A stretch of DNA of 64,000 nucleotides from DATAGF01 sp963834875. Its GTDB lineage: Bacteria > Actinomycetota > Thermoleophilia > Miltoncostaeales > Miltoncostaeaceae. The DNA lies in the NCBI GenBank assembly GCA_963834875.1, contig CAWIDG010000001.1, forward strand, positions 175,046 through 239,045, in the 5' to 3' direction. Both the position numbers and the translations under genes were made by a program. Shown piece by piece: positions 44,867-54,125 of this stretch (the first letter of the stretch is position 1; every line of letters begins with the position of its first letter). Under the pieces are notes generated by a model. It was not told the origin of the DNA, did not search any database, and saw nothing but the letters and a program-made list of their open reading frames with translations.

Positions 44867-45574
44867 TCATTTTGGCGCCTCCTCGCACAAGGCCGTCTTC
44901 TCGGTCTGCTTGGCGCACCAGTCGGCGATGATCCGCTTCGGATCGACTTCGTCCACGGCACGATCCTTCGCGGGCTGCGCGTCAATACGCTCATTCATCT
45001 GCGGCAGCAGCGTCTTCGCTTCGGCCCGGAGGGCCTCCGCCTCGGGCATCGCGGCGAGATCGGCGATGCAGCGGGGCAATTCCTCCTCATAGCCGCCATC
45101 CGCCAGCGACCAACGGGCCGTCAGAAATATCCTCACCACAGCAACGACATGGCCGCATTGCGCGATACGCGCTGCCCTCGCCTGAGCCGCGGCGCGCTGG
45201 GCCTCCTCTTTCTCCATCGCTGCGAGCGTTGCGTCCATCTTCACCTGCATTTCCGGAAGGGTAGCGGTGACCCGGTCGACGAAGGCTTTGGCGGGCTCGC
45301 AGGCTGACCTGTCGTCTTTCAGACGGCTGGCTTCACGCGTCTGCTCGGCATCGGAATAAGACTTGTTCTGAAGGTCCGCTTGCGTGATTGCCGCAGCCGC
45401 GAGAGCGGTGTTGGCATAGTGCCAATCCCGGAGGCAATAGGCGTCGATTGCTTCGGCATAGGCCAACGCAGCCATGAACGGCAGCCTGGCGATCTCGTCC
45501 CTGGTCAGCGTATCCGCAGCCAGCGCTTCGGCGGCGGCGAGCGCAATGGCTGCGGTCAACAGGGTCGCTTTCAT
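44867..45574 (-). CDS. Exported hypothetical protein
   Basis: A 235-residue protein with a signal peptide (KATLLTAAIALAAAEALAAD). The mature part is helical, charged and has several cysteines (YCLRDW, SACEPA, AQCGHV, PRCIAD, DWCAKQ, ALCEEA), suggesting disulfides in the periplasm. A central coiled-coil-like stretch is EKEEAQRAAAQARAARIA. No family recognised. Confidence 0.8.
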   Translation of the reverse strand: MKATLLTAAIALAAAEALAADTLTRDEIARLPFMAALAYAEAIDAYCLRDWHYANTALAAAAITQADLQNKSYSDAEQTREASRLKDDRSACEPAKAFVDRVTATLPEMQVKMDATLAAMEKEEAQRAAAQARAARIAQCGHVVAVVRIFLTARWSLADGGYEEELPRCIADLAAMPEAEALRAEAKTLLPQMNERIDAQPAKDRAVDEVDPKRIIADWCAKQTEKTALCEEAPK

Positions 45575-45760
45575 TTAGGTCACTCCGTCTCGCCGTATGA
45601 TCCGAAGCTGAACTACACTGGCCGGCACGACCTGCTCTGGCTTTTCGGGTAGCTCACCGTCTGGGCGTCCGCGCTCCAGGAGGATGAGCAATTCCTGATG
45701 GTCCCCGTCAATGGCGAACTTGTAGGCGCGAGCATCTCTATTAAGACATCTGACTGTCAT
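45575..45760 (-). CDS. Hypothetical protein (61 residues)
   Basis: Immediately upstream of the exported protein gene: its TAA (45575-45577) touches the ATG of that gene. It starts MTVRCLNRDARAYKF and contains HQELLILLERGRPDGEL. Short, no signal peptide, no family recognised; the tight spacing supports co-transcription. Confidence 0.5.
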   Translation of the reverse strand: MTVRCLNRDARAYKFAIDGDHQELLILLERGRPDGELPEKPEQVVPASVVQLRIIRRDGVT

Positions 45761-45874
45761 GAGCCAAGCACCCGGTGCCCGAGGCTTGGTATCGCCTGGT
45801 AACCAGCGACGGCGGTGGCGTCTCGCCCGACAATACGTAGCGGAGAACTGTAGGTTGTCGTAATCTTGGCGGTC

Positions 45875-46250
45875 ATGCCAGCCTCCTCGCTCAACACGCT
45901 CAACGCCAGACAGGAAGCCTTCTGCCGTCTGCTCGCGGAGGGGAGGACGCAGAAGGATGCCTATGCCAATGCCTGGCTATACCGCGAAGGGGAATGCGGG
46001 TGAGGTCGAGGCTTACAAGATGGTCAGAAATCCCAAAGTGGCAAAGAGGCTCACCGAATTGCGGGCGGAGAACGCAGCACGGACCCTGACCACCGTCGAT
46101 ACCATCAATCCGAACTCAACGAAGCCCGCGAACTGGCCAAACGCATCAACAACCCAGCGCGATGGTCGGTGCCTCCATGGCAAAGGCCAAACTGCTCGGC
46201 TTCGACAAGTCCGACCAGCACAAAACCGACATCACCATCATCACAAGCCA
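45875..46250 (+). pseudogene. Phage terminase small subunit remnant
   Basis: Begins MPASSLNTLNARQEAFCRLL and AEGRTQKDAYANA, the usual terminase small-subunit start with its helix-turn-helix. Frame shifts near 45973 to YTAKGNAGEVEAYKMVRN and KVAKRLTELRAENAARTL; later segments (LNEARELAKRINNP, VGASMAKAKLLGFDKSDQ) sit in other frames. At least three breaks. A prophage relic or an indel-rich stretch. Confidence 0.65.
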
Positions 46251-46499
46251 CTGCCGTTTCCGACCAAGGAAATTCAGATGTCGGTGGAGGCTTGGGTCGA
46301 GAAATGGTCGCCAAAGGAGATCGAGCACCAACCAGACGGCAATGGTATGGGAGCGTCCGCGGCTCAGCAAAAATGAAGAAGGCAGAGACCACTATTAAGA
46401 GCGCCACGACGCGCTGGACACGGTGGTTGACTACCTTTGGACGGCGCGTCTACGTTCTTGATACGTGCGAGGGCTGCAATTCCGGAGAGGGGCATCACC

Positions 46500-46901
46500 A
46501 TGAGGATGCAACGAGGAAATGCCATGCGCTTCGCCGGAGTTTTCGCCGTCATCTCCGTCGCGTCCATGGCGACGGGCCACGCCTGGGCTCAGGATGCAGC
46601 GGCAGGCGAAAAGGTCTTTGCCAAATGCAAGACCTGCCACGTCGCTGACCAGGACAAGAACAAAGTCGGCCCGTCCTTGAAGGGCGTGATGGGCAAGCAA
46701 GCCGGGGTCCATGAGGGCTTCAAGTATTCTCCCGCCATGGTTGAGGCCGGGAAGGCTGGCCTCGTTTGGGACGATGCCAAACTGAGTGAATATCTGAAGA
46801 ACCCGAAGGCGGTGGTGAAGGGCACCAAGATGGCGTTTCCCGGTCTGAAGAAGGACGACGAGATTGCCAATGTGATCGCCTATATCAAACAATTCCCGTG
46901 A
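46500..46901 (+). CDS. Class I c-type cytochrome (cytochrome c2/c550-like)
   Basis: A 133-residue periplasmic cytochrome: signal peptide ending ATGHAWAQ, then haem motif CKTCH, VGPSLKGVMG, and the axial-Met region GTKMAFPGLKK near the C-terminus. It sits 48 bases ahead of nirK and is the obvious electron donor for it. ATG 46500 is used; ATG 46524 after GAGGAA is an alternative. Confidence 0.92.
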   Translation: MRMQRGNAMRFAGVFAVISVASMATGHAWAQDAAAGEKVFAKCKTCHVADQDKNKVGPSLKGVMGKQAGVHEGFKYSPAMVEAGKAGLVWDDAKLSEYLKNPKAVVKGTKMAFPGLKKDDEIANVIAYIKQFP

Positions 46902-46948
46902 TGCAAGACGCCACCAGTGTTTCCCGAGGCTAGACGCAGGAAGTGACC

Positions 46949-48498
46949 ATGCATCTGACTTCGTATTCACCTCGCTCTCTCGCCGAGCCGCGCTGCGCCG
47001 CTCTCTTGGCGCAACATTTCTGCCTGGCCGTATGCCTTGCCATCGTCATGATTTTGATCGGACAGTTCGCTACAAGTGCCTCTTATGCACAGGGGCATCA
47101 GCACGGCGCGGCCACACAGACGGCGCAAACGGAGACGCCCGCCACGCCTCCTACCCCGACCGATAGTCCCGCTGCGCCAGCCGCCCCCGCCGCTGCGGCG
47201 GCCAGCAACTATCACAACCCGACGACTTTCACGCTGCGTACAGGCATCGCGCAGGGCCGAATGGTCTATATCGGCGTCGGTGGTGACATCAACGGACAAG
47301 TGAACCCGACGCTCACGATCTATGAAGGCGAGTTGATCCAGATCAACCTCATCAATGGCGAGGGGGCCGAGCACGACATCTTCGTTGACCACTACAATGC
47401 CCGGTCGCAGCGTGTGGTCGGAAGGAACGCATCCTCGACGTTCTCATTCACGGCAAACGACCCGGGAGAGTTCGCCTATTTCTGCACCATTGCCGGACAT
47501 CGACAAGCGGGCATGGAAGGACTGATCCGAGTAGTCGCCGGTCCACGCGCAGCCCCACCCACTGATGGCGCGGACGTCGTGCGCGATCCGGGCGATTTGC
47601 CCCCTGTTATCGGCCAGCGTGCTCCTCAGGTCGTCAAGGTCGACCTTGAGACTATCGAACTCAAGGGCAGGCTCGACGACGGCACGACATATGTCTACTG
47701 GACCTTCAACGGCAAGGTTCCTGGGCCATTTCTGCGGGTGCGGGTGGGCGACACCGTGGAGGTCAGGCTCAAAAACCCGGCTGACAGCGTCATGGTTCAT
47801 TCGGTCGATTTTCATGCCGCAACCGGCCCTGGAGGTGGCGCGCACGCGACACAGACCGATCCCGGTAGTGAGACGATGGTGACCTTCAAGGCGCTCAAGC
47901 CCGGTGTCTTTGTTTATCACTGCGCCACGCCCATGGTTGCCCACCACATCACCAATGGAATGTATGGCCTCATTCTCGTCGAGCCGAGGGTGGTCTGCCG
48001 CTAGTGGACCGCGAGTTCTATGTGATGCAGGGCGAACTGTACACGGTCGAGACCTTCGGCACCCAGGGCGACCAGGAAATGGACTATGACAAGCTGATCT
48101 CAGAACGGCCCGAATATTTTCTCTTCAACGGTTCGGTAGGTGCATTGACCAAGACCCATCCGCTCTATGCAAACGTGGGCGAAACCGTGCGCATTTATTT
48201 CGGCGTCGGCGGCCCGAACTTCACCTCGTCCTTTCATGTGATCGGAGAGATATTTGACCGCGTTTACGCCTTTGGCAGCATCACAGCGCCGCCGATCACG
48301 AATGTCCAGACCGTGACGGTCCCGCCAGGCGGGTCAGGCGTAGTCGATTTTATGATTGATCGAGGCGGCACGTATACGCTGGTCGATCACGCCCTTTCTC
48401 GCGCCGAGCGCGGCCTCGCCGGGTATCTCATCGTCGACGGTCCGGAGGACGATGACATCATGCATCATGGACCTGCAACCCGAGAACCTCCGCAATAG
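46949..48498 (+). CDS. nirK: Three-domain copper nitrite reductase NirK (frameshifted)
   Basis: Reduces nitrite to nitric oxide in the periplasm. A leader with a hydrophobic segment and a Pro/Ala linker (residues about 45-90) precedes an extra cupredoxin domain with type 1 copper ligands (GAEHDIF, YFCTIAGHRQAGMEG). The NirK core follows: VHSVDFHA, YHCATPMVAHHITNGMYG and, in the second frame, FHVIGEIFDRVY. The frame breaks near 47986 where one G seems lost; VEP-EGGLP-VDREFYVMQGELYT then reads through. Resembles the Hyphomicrobium-type enzyme. No nirV is seen. Confidence 0.92.
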
Positions 48499-48814
48499 TG
48501 CTCTTCATAGCCGCGTCGAGGCGAGTTCGAAGACGGGGGCGCCTTCTGGTCACTGATGAAGCTCTTACGCATGAACGGTTTCATATCCGACCCCAGACAT
48601 TTCGATACATAGCAACTTCATCCCAATGGGACGTCTGATGGAGATTGGACTGGGTCTCGTGGACGTCGGCGATCCGATCCGCGTCAACGGTCAGAAGTTC
48701 AGGCGGGCGTCGGATCGACTTGAGCCTGTATAGACCTCCCACTGGGAATTCCGTAGACGATAGGTCTCGCCGGGCGATCTTGTTGCCGTGGAGGACGAAA
48801 CTGGAGCCGACGCC
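48499..48814. other. Intergenic region after nirK
   Basis: About 316 bases. No ORF with a ribosome site; I see no RNA gene, hairpin-T terminator or repeat. Confidence 0.5.
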
Positions 48815-49219
48815 ATGAAGGCCTCCTTCGTTGGAGCCGTGTCCCTTGTGTTGGCCACCCTTGCCAACCCCGGTGTGACAAGAGCACAGGAACGTGCCTG
48901 CGGCAGTTCTGAACCTATCAACACCATAAAGGAGATACTCGCCGCCATCTATGCCTGCTGGGAGCCGCCTCCCGGGACGGCAGGCATGAGCATAACTCTG
49001 CAATTTTCCCTGCGACGACAAGGCACGCTAATTGGAAGGCCACGCGCCACCTATTCCCATCTGGGCGGTGATGAAGCGCTTAGCCGGGCCTTTGTGGCGT
49101 CAATCCTCAAGGCGCTCGATAAGGCTCTGCCGTTACCCCTTTCCGATAGCATGGGCGGAGCAGTCGCCGGTCGCATGCTCGCGCCTCGATTTACCGCAAC
49201 CAGTGGAAGTGACGCATGA
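48815..49219 (+). CDS. Exported hypothetical protein (TonB-C-like)
   Basis: A 134-residue protein with signal peptide (KASFVGAVSLVLATLANPGVTRA) and a short domain ILAAIYACWEPPPGTAGMSITLQFSLRRQGTL-type, then ALSRAFVASILKALDKALPLPL. The pattern Trp-x-Pro-Pro with a strand of alternating residues resembles TonB/TolA C-terminal domains, but this is only a resemblance. ATG 48815. Confidence 0.7.
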   Translation: MKASFVGAVSLVLATLANPGVTRAQERACGSSEPINTIKEILAAIYACWEPPPGTAGMSITLQFSLRRQGTLIGRPRATYSHLGGDEALSRAFVASILKALDKALPLPLSDSMGGAVAGRMLAPRFTATSGSDA

Positions 49220-49312
49220 GCCTGGGCACGGTGATTTCATAAGGTCGCGGGGCAAAAGCGGATGGCGGAGATTACCCCACAGTCCTCGCTGATCGCTGCT
49301 CGTTTGCTAAAC

Positions 49313-49591
49313 TCAGACGGAACTAGGCCGGAGCAATAGAAACCCCTTCTGACGCATTGAGGATATCACCTTCGGATCGCCGCGTTGCGCGCCCTGCATG
49401 ACCGCGATCTGGCCCATGGTAGTGGCCATCAGAAGGGCCGTATACTCCGCAGCATCCACGTCGGCTTCCTCGACCTGACCCCTCAGCCGCTGACGCAGAT
49501 ATTCGAATTCGGCGTCCAACCCGGCAACGGCTTCCTCGATCCGCAGGTTTTCAGAATGGGTAAGCTGATTTGGGCTTTGGGCAACGCTCAT
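49313..49591 (-). CDS. Hypothetical protein (92 residues)
   Basis: Soluble, helical and acidic: ENLRIEEAVAGLDAEFEYLRQRL, EEADVDAAEYTALLMATTMG. ATG 49591 follows GAGG. No family recognised. Confidence 0.65.
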   Translation of the reverse strand: MSVAQSPNQLTHSENLRIEEAVAGLDAEFEYLRQRLRGQVEEADVDAAEYTALLMATTMGQIAVMQGAQRGDPKVISSMRQKGFLLLRPSSV

Positions 49592-50032
49592 GCGGGGTCC
49601 TCGCTGCAAACCTGTGTGACCGGCAGTTATAGTGACACGATGTCGACCATTATTGCCTTTAGCCGCCATTGTCTTGCCGAGGGCTGCCATCGCGGCTGCC
49701 GTGCGAGCCGCGCAGACTGCGTCAGCGATACTTGGCGCTAGACCCTACAGAAATGTCGGGCACTCGCATGCGACGCCCGTCGCGGTTGACCTGGAGAGAA
49801 CCGGCACCGCAGAACCAGGCGCCCCGCCCAATTTGGTCGCAGTGCCGGGCTTTGACACGCTGAACGCGAGTTCGTCTCGGCGGGACCCTGATACCGACTT
49901 CGACTACTGATATCTTGCGGCGTCCTGACAAAAGTTTGCGCTAAGTTGCCATACGGCCCATAGTGGGCGCTGGTCGGTTGGGCGGTCCTTCGATAACCGA
50001 TCAGGGCTGGACAATTTTCAGAGATAGCGGCT
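49592..50032. other. Mostly non-coding stretch
   Basis: The only candidate is a plus-strand ORF at 49632-49910 with a hydrophobic start (LLPLAAIVLPRAAIAAAVRAA) that could be a signal peptide, ending DTDFDY; no ribosome site is visible and I do not call it. Confidence 0.4.
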
Positions 50033-50275
50033 GTGCCAACGTCGATAGGCTTGGCGGCTCACTTGGCGGTTGCTCATCTTGAGCGCCGGGGCTTAGACCC
50101 GGGTCCCCTTCTTGCATCGTCTGGCCTATCTCAGACTGCCGTCGCGAAGCGCGAACGTATCAAGGTCAAGTCCGTGATCGATTTTCTGGAGCGCGTTTCG
50201 CGTGCCGTCAAGGACGACTGACTCGGGCTTACCCTGGCTGCCGATTTCAGCCACGCCTGCCGCCGCTGGAGGCCG
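50033..50275 (+). pseudogene. AraC-family regulator with a large internal deletion
   Basis: The start (PTSIGLAAHLAVAHLERRG, LLASSGLSQTAVAKRERI, KVKSVIDFLERVSRAVKDD) is the N-terminus of an arabinose-binding AraC regulator. After a one-base shift at 50218 it reads LGLTLAADF, then jumps directly to SHACRRW, a motif found near the C-terminus of the family (compare the gene at 43320). Some 230 middle residues are missing, so it is a deletion derivative. Confidence 0.72.
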
Positions 50276-50606
50276 CCTTCCAGCCCAAGCTTGTTGCAGG
50301 ACTAAGCGCCGATCTCATCTCCGCTGTGACGGATCGAGTGTCCGCAACGCCTTGCGCCGCAAGGGTTTTGACGGTGTGACGGTTCAGAACGGGGACCTGG
50401 CAGTTGGTCATTGTTCAGCGGGTTCCTAACAATCCTCGCAACGATGACCGCAGCGATTACGCGAAATGTCCCTCTGGCCGGACTTGAGGTGCGGCTAGAC
50501 TTAACCTTCAGGAGAACCAACCGCCTTTCGGCCCCGCCGCTTCTATGCTTATGTCCTGTCTGGGCAAGGGGATTCCGTTGACAGAACTCGAACGCTGCGT
50601 CACCCG
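50276..50606. other. Intergenic region before the nuclease gene
   Basis: No supported gene. No clear hairpin or repeat seen. Confidence 0.4.
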
Positions 50607-51455
50607 ATGATGTTCGGCTTGGCGCAGATTATTCGCTTTAAGAACAGTCGCAGGCGACGCCAGGGGAGTTCACCGGTTCCGCTCAGTGCGGCTATTGCTC
50701 TCGGCTTGCTTGCTGGCGTGGCAATCGGCGTGGCCATCGACAATCGAGCATTGTCGCTTGTTGACGCTGTCAGGCGCAACGGCGTCGTCAAAACTGTAGT
50801 CGGGTCATCCACCATTGTCGGGCGTGCCTCGGTGGTTGACGGCGACACAATTGAGATCCATGGCGAACGCATTCGTTTCCACGGTATCGACGCCCCGGAA
50901 TTGAACCAGCTTTGCCAGGATGGCAAAGGCGAGAGTTATCGCTGCGGCTCCGCTTCCGCCAATGCGCTCGACAACTTCCTTGCGAAGTCGCAGCCTGTCC
51001 GGTGCGATTTTGTCGAGCGCGATCGCTACGGCCGCTTTGTCGGCAACTGTTTTCGTGCCGACAATGTAAGCATCGCCGCCTCGCTGGTGCGAAGCGGTCT
51101 CGCGCTGGATTGGCCCCGCTACAGCAATGGTTTCTACGCGGCAGAGCAGGACGCCGCCAAGGCCGAAAGGATCGGAGTTTGGCAGGGCACGTTCAAATTG
51201 CCATGGGAGTGGCGCGGTCAAAATCGCGAGCCCGACATTCAGCAGCAGTCGGCGCCCGCATCTTCCTTTTTGAGTACGCCGGGATCATCGGGTTGCAACA
51301 TCAAGGGCAACATCAGCGACAGGGGCGAGCGCATCTATCACATGCCGGGCCAGCGGTACTACGACAAGACCAAGATCAGCGAGGGCAAGGGCGAACGACG
51401 GTTTTGTTCTGAAGCAGAAGCTCGGGCGGCAGGCTGGCGCGCTTCGAAGCGGTAA
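50607..51455 (+). CDS. Thermonuclease-family (SNase) protein, membrane-anchored
   Basis: A 282-residue protein: N-terminal basic stretch, one membrane helix (AAIALGLLAGVAIGVAI), then the staphylococcal-nuclease fold (RASVVDGDTIEIHGERIRFHGIDAPE, DRYGRFVGNC, GLALDWPRY, AEQDAAKAERIGVWQG) with active-site Arg/Asp/Glu positions kept. The C-terminal 60 residues (CNIKGNISDRGERIYHMPG, RRFCSEAEARAAGWR) are an Excalibur-like small domain common in rhizobial homologues. Confidence 0.9.
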   Translation: MMFGLAQIIRFKNSRRRRQGSSPVPLSAAIALGLLAGVAIGVAIDNRALSLVDAVRRNGVVKTVVGSSTIVGRASVVDGDTIEIHGERIRFHGIDAPELNQLCQDGKGESYRCGSASANALDNFLAKSQPVRCDFVERDRYGRFVGNCFRADNVSIAASLVRSGLALDWPRYSNGFYAAEQDAAKAERIGVWQGTFKLPWEWRGQNREPDIQQQSAPASSFLSTPGSSGCNIKGNISDRGERIYHMPGQRYYDKTKISEGKGERRFCSEAEARAAGWRASKR

Positions 51456-51803
51456 GGGGATTGAGAGGCGTGCTCACTCGACGAGCGCGACATCCCTTGA
51501 AGCGTCGTGGATTCGGAGTTGCGCAGCTGTGCGGCCGGGATCGCAGGTCATCTGGCACTTGCCGACAGCAGTGTGGACGACTGTATCCCAAGCGGGGTCA
51601 CCGCCTCGGCATGCGAATGGGTCGAACCGACCCGATCGCGAAATCGCTTGAGCGTGCGCGGAACTGGCGCTCACGATCCAAAGAGTTTACCGTCGCGGCG
51701 TCGGCGTAGGAATTTTGCCATTTCAAGCTAATTCCGCGGACGCAAGTATCCACTTCGACATAAGCCGCGAAATGCCGTCGTCGACCAAATTGGGAGGATG
51801 AAA
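51456..51803. other. Intergenic region
   Basis: No supported gene; short ORFs on both strands lack ribosome sites. A GGGAGG at 51791-51796 belongs to the following gene. Confidence 0.4.
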
Positions 51804-52091
51804 ATGGCCTACGCGATTGTCCACTTCTTTCCTGGTGGCACGAAGGAGCAATACGAGGCATCAATTGCAGCGGTGCATCCCAACAGAACAACCCTGCCAA
51901 AAGGCCAGATCTTCCATGCGGCTGGGCCATCCACAGGCGGATGGACGATTGTAGCGGTTCACGATTCCAAGGAAAGTTGGGAGGATTTCCGCGACGGCAT
52001 ACTGATGCCTCAATTGAAGAAGGGCATCACGGGCGGGTTCACCAATCCGCCTGAGGAAACTGCGATCGAAGTTCACAACCTTCAGAACTAA
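51804..52091 (+). CDS. ABM-like conserved hypothetical protein
   Basis: A 95-residue dimeric alpha-beta-barrel-like protein (AYAIVHFFPGGTKEQYEASIAAVHP, GWTIVAVHDSKESWEDFRDG). ATG 51804 is preferred over 51798 because the GGGAGG at 51791-51796 then has normal spacing. Function unknown. Confidence 0.8.
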   Translation: MAYAIVHFFPGGTKEQYEASIAAVHPNRTTLPKGQIFHAAGPSTGGWTIVAVHDSKESWEDFRDGILMPQLKKGITGGFTNPPEETAIEVHNLQN

Positions 52092-52149
52092 CAACTTGAT
52101 GGGAGTGTGAATTATATCGAGTGCGCAATTCTTCACATGAGGGGTTAAT

Positions 52150-53211
52150 TTAACGCTGTTTGTGCCCTTTTCCGCCGCCGTTGCCGCCCCCGTAAGCGTT
52201 GCCTTGCGGGTCGTGGGTGTGGGTGTGGTTCTTGTCGCCGTAGCCTTGGCCGCGCTTGCTCGGGGCTGGTGTGCCGGGGTCGCTCGGTGCGTTCGGCGTC
52301 GGTGTCCCCGGCGTGTTCGGGGTACTCGGGGTACTTGGGGTGTCAGCTTGTCTGGCCGGTGCGTCCGCCTGTCGTGCTGGTGCGCTGGGCTGGCTCCTGC
52401 CGGGTGCGTCCGCCTGTCGCGCCGGTGCGCTGGGCTGGCTCCTGCCGGGTGCGTCCGCCTGTCGTGCCGGTGCGCTGGGCTGGCTCCTGCCGGGTGCGGC
52501 CGGTGCCCGTGACGGGGGGTCCCTGCGGTCCGGCGTGTTCAATACCGCGACGGACATCCCGCAGCCGGTACTTGCCCCGAAGCCGCCCGACAGACGCTGG
52601 TTACCGGATAAGAACGGTAGCGCCTTCGTGTTCCCCAATGTCTTGAGGGTCTGGCGGTTGGCGCGGCTCAGGGTTGGTTTTTGGCCCGGCCTCGCGATCA
52701 CGCAGTCGCACTTCCGCATCAATTGGACGCAGCCACCGGAGCCGCAGAACCGGGCAGAACCGCTGAGCAGGACGACGCCGGTCCTGCCGTCCGGGCCGAC
52801 GTAGAAATCGAATTTGGTTCCGCGCACGCCGATCGTCCCCGCCGGCGTGATGATCTGGTAGGCGGAGGATTTGGAGTTGCCGCTGACCCAGCGGAACGTG
52901 CCCTTGGCTGCCCTGACGGTGAACTTCTTGACGGACTGCGCGTCATCGAAGACGAACTTATCCACCTTGACGACCGAGCCAGCTCCGATGGCGAGCTTAG
53001 TGCCGTCGCGGAACACGAATTCACCCAGCCCGGATTTGGAGGTTCGGATGCGCTCGTCCCGGTGAACCGGCTCGCTGACTTCCACTGAGCCGTAATCACC
53101 GTTGACGGAGGTCTGAATGCGGGTTGCCGTCCCGATCCGCTCCGGTTCCGCCCCGGCACCGCCGGTCGAAACCAATAGTGCCAGCGCGGCCGTTATCAAT
53201 CTGTGTTTCAT
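52150..53211 (-). CDS. FecR-domain exported protein with Pro-rich repeat tail
   Basis: 353 residues: signal peptide (KHRLITAALALLVSTGGAGA), a FecR domain (VNGDYGSVEVSEPVHRDERIRT, GLGEFVFRDGTKLAIGAGS, GTFRWVSGNSKSSAYQIITP, VGVRGTKFDFYVG-type) and a long disordered tail. The tail contains three exact-like copies of APGRSQPSAPARQAD (45-bp repeats), then Thr/Pro runs and a His/Gly-rich end (NHTHTHDPQGNAYGGG). Probably periplasmic or surface-exposed; role unknown. Confidence 0.88.
   Translation of the reverse strand: MKHRLITAALALLVSTGGAGAEPERIGTATRIQTSVNGDYGSVEVSEPVHRDERIRTSKSGLGEFVFRDGTKLAIGAGSVVKVDKFVFDDAQSVKKFTVRAAKGTFRWVSGNSKSSAYQIITPAGTIGVRGTKFDFYVGPDGRTGVVLLSGSARFCGSGGCVQLMRKCDCVIARPGQKPTLSRANRQTLKTLGNTKALPFLSGNQRLSGGFGASTGCGMSVAVLNTPDRRDPPSRAPAAPGRSQPSAPARQADAPGRSQPSAPARQADAPGRSQPSAPARQADAPARQADTPSTPSTPNTPGTPTPNAPSDPGTPAPSKRGQGYGDKNHTHTHDPQGNAYGGGNGGGKGHKQR
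52358..52492. repeat. 45-bp tandem repeat (three copies) in the FecR gene
   Basis: Units start at 52358, 52403 and 52448 and differ at only a few third positions; they encode the 15-residue repeat in the FecR protein tail. Likely length-variable between strains. Confidence 0.85.
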
Positions 53212-53620
53212 CCTCGCCCCAATCAGTAGTTTTATTTCTCCCGCCGCGACCTGCGGAAGTTCTGGGTAATCGGCTCAATGGTTCGGCAGCCGCGAACTGC
53301 GAACGAGGTCGCCCCAACTTTGAAGATACGCATTTGCACCCATCCCTCCTAACTAAGGCAAGAATATCGCGCCAAATCATTGTTCGTCATCGACTTCGCG
53401 GCGGTAGCAACTCTACCCAAAAGGCGCAGAGTTGACGCTGCGGAAGCAGCAAAAAAATGTCGTCTAGTTTCTTGTCGCATTTAGATTTCGGGGCGAGATA
53501 ATTCGGCGTCAGTTAAGCGACGAAACGACCGGCGTATCACGGCTAATCAATTCGAGTACTTATCATATACGGTCGACGTTTGCGACCTGCCGTCGCTACC
53601 AGCCCATAAAAAAAAGTATC

Positions 53621-53645
53621 GACCGGGAAGGGGCTTCACCCGGTC
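53621..53645 (-). terminator. Intrinsic terminator, minus strand
   Basis: Stem GACCGGG / CCCGGTC with an 11-base loop; on the minus strand it is followed by GATACTTTTTTTT, a strong T-run. No obvious gene ends immediately upstream on that strand. Confidence 0.7.
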
Positions 53646-53862
53646 CCGTCGTCATTTCGAGACGGCATTAGCGCCGGGTGCAGCGTCGACGACTACCCTT
53701 CAGTCCGCCACCGCGCTGGCCAAGCAGGTCGGCCGGGGCAATACGAGGATTGTCGTCGTCAATTGAGCGGCCACTGGCGAAGCCGGGAGGCGGGCGAACC
53801 CTCGCCGTCAAGCCAAGGCCTCACTCATTCGTGTCTGAACCGGAAGAAAACTGGACGAAAAG

Positions 53863-53933
53863 GGCCGGGAGGAAACCTCGTCACCTCTCGGCTATCGCTT
53901 CAAAGCCAAGTGTGGTGGGTATTCCTCCCGGCC
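53863..53933. repeat. Inverted repeat, 12-bp arms
   Basis: GGCCGGGAGGAA (53863-53874) and TTCCTCCCGGCC (53922-53933) are perfect inverted copies 47 bases apart. Confidence 0.65.
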
Positions 53934-54125
53934 GCCGCCTACCGGCGGCCACAGGAAGGCCCACGGCGGGCAGCGAGTATTCTGCGCATAGGCACGGGCA
54001 ACGTCGAGTTTTGAAATGAGTTCGTTTCTTCAGGCACCCTTTTCCCAATTGCTCCCCTTTGCGGAGAAGGCGCGCCGCTTCGCTACCCGCTCCTGGTTTC
54101 GGTGGTCCTTTGAGTAGGTTCTTTG

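Larger units (their letters stand above)
53212..54125. other. Long mostly non-coding region
   Basis: 53.4-53.6 kb is AT-richer than its surroundings. A plus-strand coding tail ATALAKQVGRGNTRIVVVN stops at 53763-53765 without a visible start and may be a gene remnant. Listed separately: a minus-strand terminator at 53621 and an inverted repeat at 53863/53922. Other ORFs look like chance. Confidence 0.45.

Noticed and set aside
49632..49910. Possible small exported protein
   Set aside because: Hydrophobic start but no ribosome site and no coherent mature part.
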